A stretch of 64,000 bases of DNA from Mortierella sp. BCC40632. Its lineage: Eukaryota; Mortierellomycota; Mortierellomycetes; Mortierellales; Mortierellaceae. The translations under genes and the position numbers were made by a program. The stretch spans positions 1,372,501-1,436,500 of the forward strand of contig WAEK01000006.1 in assembly GCA_011634665.1 (NCBI GenBank), written 5' to 3'. The notes beneath the pieces are model-generated. The model was given only the letters and a program-made list of their open reading frames with translations, was not told the DNA's origin and did no database searches. Below are positions 1 to 11,422 of this stretch, piece after piece. Each line of letters begins with the position of its first letter. Positions within the stretch are counted from its first letter, which is position 1.

Positions 1-228
1 ATTTCTCTCTCTCTCTTCTTTCTCTCTCTCTCTCTTTTTCTTTTTTTCTCTTTTCCTCTCTCTCTTCTCTCTCTCTCTCTCTTCTATTTTCTCTATCTCT
101 CTTTCTCTCTATATATCCCCCCCATCCCCGCGCCTATTGCACGCCTGCCCTGTCGTCGGCGTCTCCTTTGCGTTTTGGGTTGAGAGCGAGAGAGAGAGAG
201 ATAAGAAAAAGAGAGGGAGAGAGAAAAA

Positions 229-263
<35 letters not shown>

Positions 264-267
264 TATT

Positions 268-310
<43 letters not shown>

Positions 311-392
311 AAGAGAGAGATGGAGAGAGATAGAGATATAAGAGAGACAAAGAGAAGGCACGGCGGAGAAATATATATATAGAGAAATATAT

Positions 393-463
<71 letters not shown>

Positions 464-469
464 TATATA

Positions 470-512
<43 letters not shown>

Positions 513-541
513 TATAGAGAGGCAGAGACAAATAGATAATA

Positions 542-576
<35 letters not shown>

Positions 577-613
577 TAATAGATATAATAATAATAATAA
601 TAATATATAATAG

Positions 614-658
<45 letters not shown>

Positions 659-766
659 TATATATATAATAATAATAATAATAATATAATATATCTATAA
701 TAATAATAATAATATATATATATATATATATATCTAATATGGCTAATCCTATATAAATATCTCTCT
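1..766. repeat. Compound microsatellite block
   Basis: This stretch is almost entirely simple sequence: CT-rich at first, GA from about 180 to 350, an AT run at about 400-457, and TAA/TA triplet repeats from about 540 to 720. All six-frame open frames here are repeat translations and I call no gene. It lies just upstream of the transcription-factor-like gene starting at 935, so part of it may sit in its promoter. Confidence 0.9.
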
Positions 767-934
767 CTATATAATGTATAATAATTTTATCTCAATAACA
801 ATATATTCACCGCCACCCGCACGCATTCGATTCGTTAAAATCATCATCATCCTCTTCCTCTCATCCAGCCCAGCTTGCCTCTTCTCTCTTCCAGTCCCCA
901 CAACTTCCCTTTTTCGCATGCCCACAACTCTACC

Positions 935-1687
935 ATGTCGCCGCCTGCCATGAAGCCGGAAGCACTCTCTCATAAACTGCCAACTTACCTTATCGAAAAG
1001 CCAACAGTCTCTCCCGCAAGGTCTGGAGTCCTTTCCGGCCCAACCAACCGACTAGACAGGGGTCACAGACCATCCGATCCAGAAGCGTCGCCCACAGATA
1101 GGTCAGAGCCGCAAAAAACCCTGGGGCCAGACATGAGCACGAGCCTTGATATGGACGTGGAAATGGACCACGACCGCCGTAGACACAAATCTGCCCGGCT
1201 TCAGAAGCCAAAGAGGCCACGGCACCGTAATAGCATTGACGACAAGACCAAGACCCGCGACGGCGACGCAGACACGGACGTGGACGGTGAAGATGAGCCA
1301 ACAGTCACAAGCCTTCAGGTCAAGGCTCCCGATTCCCGCAATGCAGCTTCTGCTCCTGTTTCTGTTGCAGCCTCAGCGACTGGTGCTGTGAATGCTTCAG
1401 CTGTGCGGACCACCAGGGCCCGGACTCGCAACCTTGCCCGCTCCAACACAGGCCAGGGACTGGACGATAGCGACCCACTCGACGACTCTGCCGTCCATTC
1501 CCAGAGCCCAGACCGCTGTCCAGGCAAGGACTCGCCTGCGGATGCAGAGGCCATACAGGACAACAGTGATCTGGAGACTGACGTTGGTCTTGCCCGGTGG
1601 AAGGTAAGCAGCAGCCTGTGTGTGTTTTCTTCTCCTTCTCCTCTTTTGTCTCTCTTGTTCTCTCTCTCTCCCCTTCTTTATTTTTTC

Positions 1688-1764
<77 letters not shown>

Positions 1765-1962
1765 TCTCTTTCTCTTTCTTTTTCTCTTTTCTCTTTTCTC
1801 TCTCTCTCTTTCTCTCTCCCCCATTTGCCCTCTTCTCTTTCTCTTTCTCTTTCTCTCTCTCCCCCCCCCCATCCCTCCCCTGACAGTTGCTCTCAATCAC
1901 ACCGTCCGATCAGTCACTGATTCCCTCTCTCTTCTCTTTCTCTTCTCTCTCTTCTCTCTTCT

Positions 1963-2013
<51 letters not shown>

Positions 2014-5000
2014 TCTCCCTGTCCCGGCCTGGCCCGGTCCCCGGATCACCTAGGAATGGTGCCGAAACGGTGCTCCGCGCGACAATGACCGTGCCGCCAC
2101 CATGCTCCAAATCACGCCTCGCCTCTTGCTTCGCTACCTCGAAGACATCCTCATTCCTCTCGAGACCGCAGCCCAGCCCCAGTCTGCCATTGTCTCCTCC
2201 TCACCCACAACCCCTCCACCGGCACCCATGCCCGCATCCACCTCCATTCCTGCGCCTTCCCCAACCAGTCAGTCACACTCCATCATCGGGACCTATCTCA
2301 AGCCCATCCTCCTACTCTGGGACCGACAATATCACCAGCAGTTCTACGACCTCGAAGAGACAGGAGAGAACGAACAGACCCAAGGGCAGGGTACAGACCG
2401 TGACCCATCCCTTCCTCCTGCAAACAGGGTATGGAGACGGCAACGGGATCAAGACCAACGCTACAAGTTCCGTCTGTGCCAGCTGGAGCAATCTCACAAA
2501 GATTCCGTTGCTCTGCTCTCGCAGTTACAGGGGCAAGTCCATCAGATGCTGTACCAACCACCTCAACGGCAGCTCGAACGCCTCCGTGGAAATGACACAC
2601 TCACCCAACCCTCCCACGACTCTCAGGCACATTCTTCATCTCTAGTCCCTAATCACCACAATCGCCGCTTCTCTCACCCCTTGCTTGCCAAGGAAAATGC
2701 TGACCTTGAGTCTACTTTCTGTTCCAAGGAGAAGGATGATGATCCAGCCAACTCTTCAAAGACACAGCCAGAAGTACCTTCAAAAGAGAAGGCTCAAGAC
2801 CAGGATACAGAAATGACGGCCGCAGAGCAGCCATCTCAGGACTGGGTATCACGCCAACATTCGTCTTACTATACGCAAAGGACCGATTCTCACAAGGCCT
2901 CCCAGTCTAAGGAAGGAAACGGTAGTTCAGACGACTTTTACTACGACCTACGTGGTGGAGACAAGAAGGATCGGACGGATGAATTAATCGAGATCATAGC
3001 CAGGCGACTAGAGGATTACCACACACGCAAGCACGCTAGTCTTGTAGGGCGCTCATCCAGTCCGTCGTATTGGAGTTCCGATACCTATCCACGAGAATGG
3101 CCAAATGCACAACATCGTACATCAATGCAGCCACCTTCTCGGGACGATCGCCCTTCTGAGCCACGTCGTTATCTAGGACCCGCGCATCACCAACTTCATC
3201 CACATCACTCTCAATATTCACAACCACAAGCGGCCCATCGGGATGACTCTGTGGAGCTGCGTGACCAGAATGTAGCCGTGTTCGAGGACGGCAGCAACAC
3301 TGGCGCAGAATCGAAGCCTACATCGTTGCCTTTGGGCGTCTCGACCTCATCTGCTAGCACCCCATTGTCGACAATGCCAGAGCCATTCTGGGCAAACGGG
3401 GACTATGAGCGCTCGCAGGAGCAGTCATCGCAACCAAAGAATAGGAAGCGAAGCTGCAGTAGCTTCAATGGAGCGGGGACCCTCTCAGAGGGCGAGCGAA
3501 TCAAGCAGGCAAGATCCGGTTCTCCTCAAGAAGGATCAGACTGGAAGACCACCGCCATGGGAAACGACTCCTCTTCCTTGGTTACCGCCAACAACAATGG
3601 CGGAGAGACACCGGCCAGGTTAACCACAACCTATGGCCGTCAGAACGAGAAACAGTTGCACCAGCATGCCTACCAGGGCGCGCTGCCATCCTCTAGCACA
3701 TCCTCCTTATCCTCTTCCTCCACCAACCCATTAGAAGCACCTGCAGAACCGTCTGCCTACTCCCCAGCGCAGAACGGGCTGTACCAACACCAACACCGTT
3801 CAAACGGAGCGAGTGTCGAGAGAGAAGGTGAAAAGCGCGGAGAGACAGAAATGTATGGTTCAAACCATCAAGGGACAGACGCAGAGAATGCCTCCAACTT
3901 GCTGCCGGCCTATTACCATCATCAACATGCCTACCAGAGACAAGGACAGAGCCCACAAGAGCACCCGACCCATGATAGACCACACCGCCCTAACCAACAG
4001 GAACCCAGCAGACCGGCAAGCAGAACTGGCCAGGCTGAGGACGACGCTGCCGCTGCAATTTTGGAGGCCTCAAGAGCTGGACATTACCATTTGGAGGCCT
4101 ATCACAATCGGGAAGGCCACCATCACTACCCCGGCCACAGTGGACAAAATACGAATGAGCCGTACCAGTACTCACACCGATCTCAGAACTCGAGGTCCTC
4201 ACTTTATGGTGATGACGAATACTACTATCAAAGGCATCAAGGACAGTATCCACAGCAAGAACAGGAGCAGCAAGAGCGTCAGCAGCCTTCTCACCACCAC
4301 AATGAGCACCACAGCGAATACCGTTATGAGCAGTATCAACACCAATACCAGTATCCACACTATCAGCATGATGAGCATCCAGCTCGACACCATCCCCAGA
4401 ATGAGGTACGCGCGAATGGACGACACACTTCCTTCGAATCCCTTGCTCAGGAAGGTGAAGACTACGAAGGCCGGGATGCCCAGCACCATCACCATTCGCA
4501 TCCACAGCACCAAGACCAACAGCACTATGCTGCCTACTACCGATCTCAGGAGTCGGCCGGATCCACTCGTGGGACCAAAGCGTTGGGGCAAAGCCAAGGT
4601 CAAGTCCAAAAGAGTCATGAACATGCCTACCACACACAGCACCATCTGCCACAACCCAACGGACGCGCCCCTCGTCTGACGTATTCCGCTGAGGAAGATG
4701 ACATCAAATCACCGATGGCGGCCATGTCCACTACCGCAACACGGACTTCCTCATCCTCTTCATCCACTGGGAATGGTCACCACCCCATGGTGGGGATCAA
4801 TACTTCCTCAGCCAATCTACCGCCTACTCCCATTTATGTGATGAACCGACAGGTGAACACAGTTCACGAGTTGTGGAAAGAATGGACAGTAGGGCTTGGA
4901 CAAGGCAATCCTTCGATCCGACAGCTTGAGGCGACCTATGGCCCAAGCTGGCGGTCGACGTCTTCTGCGGCCAATTTCTTTAGTCGTCGACTCCGGATTA

Positions 5001-5185
5001 TTAACGAGATCCAACGAATGGTCACCGAGGAAGGATTGACAGAAGAAGAGGCTGTATTGCAGATGGAGATTAAGCGAGAGCAAGGTATCCCAGGAGTTGC
5101 AGGAGGACCTGACGCTGATGGAGGCTCTGGAGGTGGTATGTCATTGCATCGGTTATCCGAAGTGCTGAGAAAGAAACAGCTCTAA
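935..5185 (+). CDS. GCR1_C-domain transcription-factor-like protein, two exons
   Basis: Exon 1 is 935-1603 and exon 2 is 2054-5185. The donor is AAG|GTAAGC and the acceptor CCTAG|GAATGG, both phase 0, giving 1266 residues. I chose the ATG at 935 (ACCATG context); the open frame begins earlier only at a TTG. Residues about 1153-1236 (NTVHELWKEW, then a Trp/Arg-rich stretch and an amphipathic helix) look like the GCR1_C / Gcr1-Msn1-Hot1 type DNA-binding domain. The middle is His/Gln/Ser-rich and probably disordered. Around residues 219-300, crossing the splice junction, is a Trp-Lys-Glu-Trp-Cys segment followed by LLLRYLEDILIP and YLKPILLLWDRQ. This resembles the helical N-terminal domain that accompanies GCR1_C in Crypton-type tyrosine recombinases (inference). 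A nuclear regulator is likely; target genes are unknown. The gene could descend from a transposon. Confidence 0.7.
1682..2012 (+). repeat. CT microsatellites inside intron 1
   Basis: Two long CT/CTTT tracts make up most of the 450-base intron of the GCR1_C gene. They act as an unusually long pyrimidine region before the acceptor at 2053. The many Ser/Leu open frames here, and the Arg/Glu frames opposite, are translations of the repeat. Confidence 0.85.
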
Positions 5186-5370
5186 ACACATACAAAGAAA
5201 GAGAGATCCCAAACAAACAAAGGAACAAAAAAAAAAATATAAATATATATAGTAATTAATAAAAAAAAATAATCTTTTGCTTCTGACCTTGGGCTTCTCT
5301 TTCTTTTCTTTCTTTCTCTCACTCGCTCCCTCTCTCTCACTTTCTCTCTCCTCTCGCCTACTCCACCTTA

Positions 5371-6924
5371 ATGTCCCAACCTCAAGGGCCTCTTCCTCTT
5401 CCTCCTCCTCCTCCTCCTCCCCCTCCTGCTCTCTCAGTATTGCCACCGCCGCCACCACTTGTCTTCCCATCTACTTTCATAGACAGGCCCATATCCAAGG
5501 TGGCCAAACTTCCTACGGCAACCTTGGAAGTAATTATCCGAGAGGTGTCTTTTCAGGTGACACACGAAGGAAAGGTCAAGAAAAAAGTTTCTCTTGAGTG
5601 GCAAGGCCATCGGATCAAATGTCTGCCATCTACTCTACCAAAAGCCGCTGATCCCCTTGAGGAGCTTATCGAGACCTATCGTCTTGGGGAACGGTTTCTA
5701 CTCCAGGGTAACCTGACTTTCCAGGCTCAGGTCCGATACAGTTCCAGACAGAGTCGAAGGAAGCCATATGCTGTAATCCAGATATATCTAGACCCAACTT
5801 TTACCCACTCCAACTCTGATACGGACGGCCAAGATACTCCTCAAGAGAACCGTGGTCGTGTTCCCAAAGACAATGACAAGGATGAGATAGACGACAGTGA
5901 GCGATTGATCCATAAAAGACAACGAGCTCCAGCTCCAGAGTCTTCCTCCACTTCCACTTCCCAAGGTCAAATACAACTCGAGAAAAAGACGCAGAAGGAA
6001 GAACCCACCCGGGTTTCATTTGATCATCTACTCAAATCCCGCACTCGAAAAGAAGATCAAGCCAGCTCTCAGCCTTCCTCCTCTGCCCAGCCCTCCTCTG
6101 CCCAACCCCTCTCTTCCCAATCTTCCTCTGCTTACCAAGCTGTTGAAGCAGCCAAATCCCAGTACCATTTTATCTCGAGTCTTTACCGAAAGGCTAAACC
6201 TGGGGGTATGGAGGGCTACATCAAGTTGAATGCCATTCGGGATCACTACAAAGACTATGTCGACAATTACTTGATCCCCAAGGCAAAAGCCCAAGCCAGT
6301 AGAATCTCGACAGCCGAGAGTGTGGTCAAGGAGGAAAAGGTTCAGGTCAAGTCCTTGACTGGAGAACGCCTGAGGACCCGAAAGATCCAACGCGGTCAAA
6401 CCATACCACAAAGTGCAGCCGAAGTCGGACAAGGAAGTGGTGAATCCTATATTGATCCCATAGAGTTCCTAGAAGAGACTGAAGTTGGGGATCCCGGAGA
6501 ATCCACAGCTGAAGGCTATCATCCAGAAAATCCGAGGGTCGTTGTCAGGGCGACAAAATCTAGAGTGAGCGGGAAAGGAAAGGCCAAAGAAAACGAGGCA
6601 ATAGTGATATTAGACGATGAAGAGAAAAAGGGCGAAGAAGGAGAGGAGGAGGAGGGAGAAGAAGAAGAAGAAGGGGTAGTTGGGGAAGAGGTGTTGATAG
6701 ATGTTGAAGGAGACGAAGAAGGTGGAGATGCTTCACCTCTTCCTCCAGAGGATTCCGAATCAAGCAACGAGCCTCCCTTGATTCCTCGTCGTCGTCGTCG
6801 TCGCAGCAGTGTCATCAGTCCTCCGAGGAAGAGAACTACGCCCAAAAAGAAATTGGTGGCGGCGGAGGAAATTGAGGACGAACCCTGTGATCCCATAGAG
6901 GATGACATGCTCGACCTTGTTTAG
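5371..6924 (+). CDS. Uncharacterised nuclear-type protein, proline-rich start, acidic tail
   Basis: A single open frame of 517 residues starting at ATG 5371, 186 bases after the preceding gene. I do not recognise the family. Residues 1-30 are a proline run. Residues about 40-135 are a compact region with alternating hydrophobics that could be a small beta-barrel (speculative). The middle is Ser/Gln-rich. Residues about 410-450 are strongly acidic and are preceded by AIVILDDEE, which matches a SUMO-interacting motif (hydrophobic core followed by acids). A six-arginine run and PRKRTTPKKK near the C terminus are good nuclear localisation signals. The combination suggests a chromatin or DNA-associated protein. 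An N-terminal exon upstream cannot be excluded, because the first codons lie in a pyrimidine-rich 5' region. Confidence 0.6.
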   Translation: MSQPQGPLPLPPPPPPPPPALSVLPPPPPLVFPSTFIDRPISKVAKLPTATLEVIIREVSFQVTHEGKVKKKVSLEWQGHRIKCLPSTLPKAADPLEELIETYRLGERFLLQGNLTFQAQVRYSSRQSRRKPYAVIQIYLDPTFTHSNSDTDGQDTPQENRGRVPKDNDKDEIDDSERLIHKRQRAPAPESSSTSTSQGQIQLEKKTQKEEPTRVSFDHLLKSRTRKEDQASSQPSSSAQPSSAQPLSSQSSSAYQAVEAAKSQYHFISSLYRKAKPGGMEGYIKLNAIRDHYKDYVDNYLIPKAKAQASRISTAESVVKEEKVQVKSLTGERLRTRKIQRGQTIPQSAAEVGQGSGESYIDPIEFLEETEVGDPGESTAEGYHPENPRVVVRATKSRVSGKGKAKENEAIVILDDEEKKGEEGEEEEGEEEEEGVVGEEVLIDVEGDEEGGDASPLPPEDSESSNEPPLIPRRRRRRSSVISPPRKRTTPKKKLVAAEEIEDEPCDPIEDDMLDLV

Positions 6925-7245
6925 TGGTATACGAAATCTGATAAGACGCATTGAGTAAACTGTTCTCTCAAACTCCCTTCGCTCTTTACTTGAGATTATT
7001 TTCTTTCTTTGACTCCTAGGCTTGACTGGTTCATTCTCCGTCGTAGTCGAACTAGTGGCCGGGGTCATAAAAAAAAGTCACACTAGATAGGATGACGTGT
7101 AATTTATTTATTTTTTTTTTTTTGCTTGCTCCCATTTTTACCCCCATTCCCACCTTACTTGCTTCCATCATCTTGCTTGCTTCTTATCTCGCTTGATAAT
7201 CAATGTAATACAGGTAACCCAGACTTTTTTCATTGCGTTTTGCAG
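6925..7245. other. 3' flank without recognisable gene
   Basis: AT-rich sequence with a T run near 7110-7123. I see no coding pattern; it is presumably the 3' untranslated region of the preceding gene plus spacer. Confidence 0.5.
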
Positions 7246-7616
7246 CTGCTCCTAGCGTGTCTATGAGGGTGGAATGTGTAGATTTCTTGACTACGCGTTC
7301 ATACGGGTGAGCTCTTTTAGCCGTTGTCGCCATTCAGCCACTGTCCAGTAGCCCTCCGCACCTGGTTATGCTCAATGTCGTTCACCTGATGCCTCATAGA
7401 TGCCGGCGGGGAGGGGAGCCTTTTATTTTTTTTCATTTACTGCTCCTAGCGTGTCTATGAGGGTGGGATGTGTAGATTTCTTGACTACGCGTTCATACGG
7501 GTGAGCTTTTTCAGCCATTGTCGCCATCCAGCCACTGTCCAGTAGCCCTCCGCACCTGGTTATGCTCAATGTCGTTCATCTGATGCCTCATAGATGCCGG
7601 CGGGGAGGGGAGCCTT
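7246..7616. repeat. Direct tandem duplication, about 177 bp units, 194 bp period
   Basis: The block from about 7246 to 7422 (beginning CTGCTCCTAGCGTGTC, ending GGGGAGCCTT) recurs at 7440-7616 with only a few substitutions, such as GGAATG/GGGATG and CTCTTTTAG/CTTTTTCAG. A T-rich linker separates the copies. It contains no open frame and no inverted termini that I can see. The near identity implies a recent duplication or active homogenisation. Confidence 0.9.
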
Positions 7617-7709
7617 CTCATTTCTTTGTTCATTCTTTTTTTCGAGTGTTTATCTACTATTTGCTAGTTGACTGACATCAGTGTTCTGTTCGAGATAAAA
7701 CTCCCTAGA

Positions 7710-10126
7710 ATGAAGTCATTTAGATTATTCGCCACTACTGACCAACATGACCACCCCGACTTCGAGAAGCTTTACGCATGCTTTTTAAGCTATGTCGGTC
7801 GGGAGCGCATGCGTGGTAGCCAAGCAGCATCTTCGTACCAGCTCGATATGGCAACCTGCCGAAAAGAGTACGATGACCTTTGGGTCATGGGGACTTTAGA
7901 CCGCTCAGTCACTTCAGCAGTCACGATGATAAGGACGTCAATCCAACAACACGCCGAAAGTAAGAGTGCTTTGCCACAGTTGTTCTTTTTTTCTGTAGGT
8001 TTACGATAAGTAATTAACATGTTCTCCCTTTGACAATGTAGAGGTCTCTCAAGGTAATTTTATTGACGGTATTGCCCTCTGTCCAACTTCGTGTCTTTTG
8101 TGTTGTTCTTAACACAGCGCATTGTTTCATATGAGACATAATTAGCAAGAGGAGGTAAGCGTCTGGATAGATTGTTACTTCAGCCGGTTCGACTTAAACA
8201 AGGCTGACATAGAGACATCTCTTTGGTACAATAGATGAACCTGAGACGACAAAGGCGAGCACTCTGGAGTCAGGTATTACCCTGACTGCAAACTGTGAAA
8301 ATGTTCCAAGCTTTTATTGATACTAATAGGAGCCATAATCCCCCCGGCGCTCAAATAGCTCCCGAGGAGATTTCGAGTTCTTCGCCTGTGACAGAATCAG
8401 CATCTGCCCAGAGTTCACGGAAAAGAGCTAGAGACGCCTATATAACAGAGGAGCCCTGGCATTCATTGGTTATATTATTTTGTGGGACGCGTCGTTCATT
8501 ATAAATGTTCAATGAGAATCTGTCGCAAATAGATAAACGGTGAAAGCAACGTCACTTTCCCATCACCTTTACCCACCATGAGTCCTGCGCACGTCCATCT
8601 TTTTGAGCATGCGGTCGATTCTCTCAAGAGATATCAGGATCAAGGCCCTGTTCATGACGTCACTCTATTGAAAGATGCGCAGTATGTTAACTTTGTTTAC
8701 ACAAGGAAACTCGTCTTGATCTGCTTTCAATCTAACTTGAAAATTATGTATCTTGCTTAGGGTGGCCATGAGTTGCGTTCTCAATACAATGTGTGCCAAT
8801 ACGCAGGAGTATTTTGACAAAGTACAACATCCAGAGATTTTCGAGGAAGCGTTTTCACTAAGCGTTATTGAGGGGTTCGACAGCCACCCGTCGACTAAAA
8901 TCGCTCAAGAGTATGAGGACTGTCTTGCCAAACGTGGGGTCAAAGGGCTACTGAAGCAGCTGATCGTAGACCGTGGGATACTCCACAGCAAGTACATGGA
9001 CCATGAAGACCTGCCACCGGAAGCCGACATGCGAGATAAAGTCTTGGAGATTCTTACGAAGCTGTAAGTGTCGCTACTAGAACAAAAAGAAAACAATGAA
9101 GAACATTGTTGTTGTGCATTAACAAACAAATCCTGTGTTTTTAGATGCAAGTTTGTGCTGCGACCACCATTCAACGCAGAGTCGCCTTCAGAGAATGACT
9201 GTTTACACCTTTGGACCTCCGTGTTCGATGTGATTATGGACAAGATTTCTCTGCATACGTATGTTTTTGCGTCAAAACGTGTGTGCAATGACTATGGAAA
9301 TCGTACTAAGCGGAACATTTTATCGTATCTTTATCTTAGGGGTGAGACAATGCTAAAAGCTTCGAAGACAATGCGCCACATGCAGTGGGAGGAGCATGGG
9401 GACGTCAGCGACACTGGCCGAAAGGTGGATTGTATATTCATGTACAAGGGAATCGAGCTATCCAACATCGAGTTTAAGCGTACAGACATCGGAGCAAGAG
9501 ACGTTGCAATCCAGAATCGCAAGAACGTACGCTTGGCACGTTGCATTCAGAAAGCCCATACTTCTCTTGGAGTAAAAGACCCTTCTGTCTTCATGGCGGA
9601 TGTGCATGGTAAATAGAAAGTGTGAATTGTGTCGATTACCCACTTCCAAAAGCACCCTGTTTACATATTCGTATAAATTTGTCAACTATTAGGATTTGTC
9701 GGTATTTTCTATCAAGTACGACCCTTGGGAGACATCGCCATAGCAGGAAAGACCACATCTGACCTGGTGCATTTGCCGCGGACAGCTGGGGGTCTGAAAG
9801 TATTTCTGCAAGACAACTCGCTTGCGATTCTCTGGAATTTTATTGTATGTGTTACCCACTTGCACCTGCTTCGCTCTCAGCTCTGTATGCAAGTACTCAG
9901 TTTGGTACTGAATTCTCGCTTTTTGTCGCCATAGGCCAGTCTCGAGACTCAAGCACCCCTGATCCAGCTCGCAAAGGAAGTTAACGAAGTTGAGCAGGAG
10001 AAAGCGGTATCTTTCAGACGGGTCCATCGTTCCCCAACACCGCCGCCGCCACCAAGAAGGTTCCAAGATCATGTGATCTTCACACCTCAGAAGAAGCATA
10101 AGAAAAAGACCATACCCCTTGACTAA
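7710..10126 (+). CDS. PD-(D/E)XK-like protein, many small exons
   Basis: The first exon (ATG 7710 to 7959, donor GTAAGA) and the 3' half are clear. The 3' exons are 8533-8681, 8761-9063, 9145-9258, 9340-9608, 9694-9844 and 9935-10126, joined by GT-AG introns of 64-90 bases with frames closing at each junction. Exons between 8042 and 8468 include very short ones, such as a possible 12-base exon at 8042-8053, and are uncertain. In the 9340-9608 exon, GRKVDCIF followed by ELSNIEFKRTD gives a D...E-x-K arrangement typical of PD-(D/E)XK nuclease-fold cores. A conserved-looking IQNRKNVRLARCIQ helix follows. The C terminus is Pro/Lys-rich and basic, suggesting nuclear localisation. I infer a member of an expanded fungal nuclease-like family, but catalysis is not shown. 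The 194-bp tandem repeat lies just upstream. Confidence 0.6.
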
Positions 10127-11245
10127 TGTATCCGCTACCACGCCTGGCTTTTCGTTTTCTTTAGAGTTTATTATTGGCCACTGTATGAAGGAATAAATAT
10201 ACGCGCCTTTGTTCAAGGATTCATGGCGTAAACTTTAGTTGCTTTGTCAATGAAGCTGAAGGGAAAGACCACTTTAGTGGGTATTTAAACAGATTAGAGA
10301 TCTCTCATCCTTTGACTCTGTCGCTCGTGCGTGCGTGCCAAGTTACGTCAGGTCACTCCTTTAGAACGCTGCTAGAGTGAAAGAAAAAGAGAGATGCGTT
10401 CTTTCGAACAAATCTGTACTACAAATGGCTTTATCTCAGCAGATCGACACAACAGTGCGTCTCTACTGCTTACAATACCACGTTGCTTAAAAGTCGTCTG
10501 CAATGGATTTATCTCTTTCAATATTTGAAATTAACATGTACAGGAACTCAGGCAGCCTTTCCGCTACCCATGCGACCCTGACAAGTATGATTCATGACTC
10601 GAAAGTCTATTCGTATTCAACTAAGTATCGGAAAAGCCGGTATTCGTTGCGTTCTAGCACGGATTCGGACTTTGAGGCGTTCAGGCATAATCCAACGGAT
10701 GATAGCTTCGGGCCATCACCTGCTCAGGTAGGCCCAAACACCGATATCTGAATGAAGTGTTCCTCTCGTACTAATTCAGACTACTATTCCAACAACACTT
10801 CATTAGTAGGAATAGGAGACTATGAAAATCTTTTCTTTTTCTTTTTTTTCCCCTCGGTAACGCAGGCGCCTTTACTTTCTAGGGTTACACAGGAAGGGGA
10901 AAGCCAAGAATAGAGAAAGAAATAAGCTTGAATCCCTTGACGATCTCAAGGCGAGTCGCAACAATGACATTTTATTCCAAGAAGCCCCTGCAATCGCATC
11001 TTTTGCTACCCTTGAGATACTGCACATCGATCATCCAAACCAACATGAGAACACAGCAGTGCAACAGCCCGTCCTTTTTTTTTATTATTATTAGTTTTAA
11101 ACTCTGCAGTAGAATCCCAAGAACATCAAATTTCCTGAGACTAGATGTTTTGGGGGGAGGAGGAGGAGGAGGAGGAGGAGGAGGAGGAGGTATGACAAAA
11201 CTTTATTTTCCCAATTGAAGCCACTTGAAAGTCGAAAGCACAGAC
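10127..11245. other. Spacer with coding-like fragments
   Basis: No confident gene. Two pieces look protein-like. One frame at 10503-10748 contains SRYSLRSSTDSDFEAF. A second at about 10928-11070 reads ESLDDLKASRNND and SFATLEILHIDHP. They are on the same strand and could be two exons or remnants of one gene, but I cannot join them convincingly. A GGA-triplet repeat lies at 11152-11190. The end of the spacer is the promoter of the family A gene at 11423. Confidence 0.35.
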
Positions 11246-11252
11246 TATAAAA
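11246..11252 (+). promoter_or_regulatory. TATA box of family A copy 1
   Basis: TATAAAA lies 177 bases before the ATG at 11423, within the usual fungal range. Comparable TATA boxes precede the other family A and family B genes. Confidence 0.5.
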
Positions 11253-11422
11253 TGAGCGGAGATGGCCTCTATCCAACTCTCTACTTTCTTTTTTTTTTTC
11301 TCTGTACCTACCCTCCGCTCAAGTCCATTCCAATACCTGTCCTGTAACCATACTCAGTCAATTCACAACCCACCTCTGGCACATTCTCAACAACAAACGA
11401 CAACGACAACGACAACGACAAC

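Noticed and set aside
109..531. Open frames in the first 530 bases encoding Ser/Leu, Ile/Tyr or Arg/Glu runs
   Set aside because: They are translations of CT, AT and GA microsatellites; the same holds at 1600-2050, 31.9-32.4 kb and 50.0-50.7 kb.
3990..4654. Long minus-strand and alternate-frame ORFs (up to 288 codons) opposite the GCR1_C gene
   Set aside because: Shadows of a His/Gln/Ser-rich coding region whose biased codons leave other frames open; no start context or motif.
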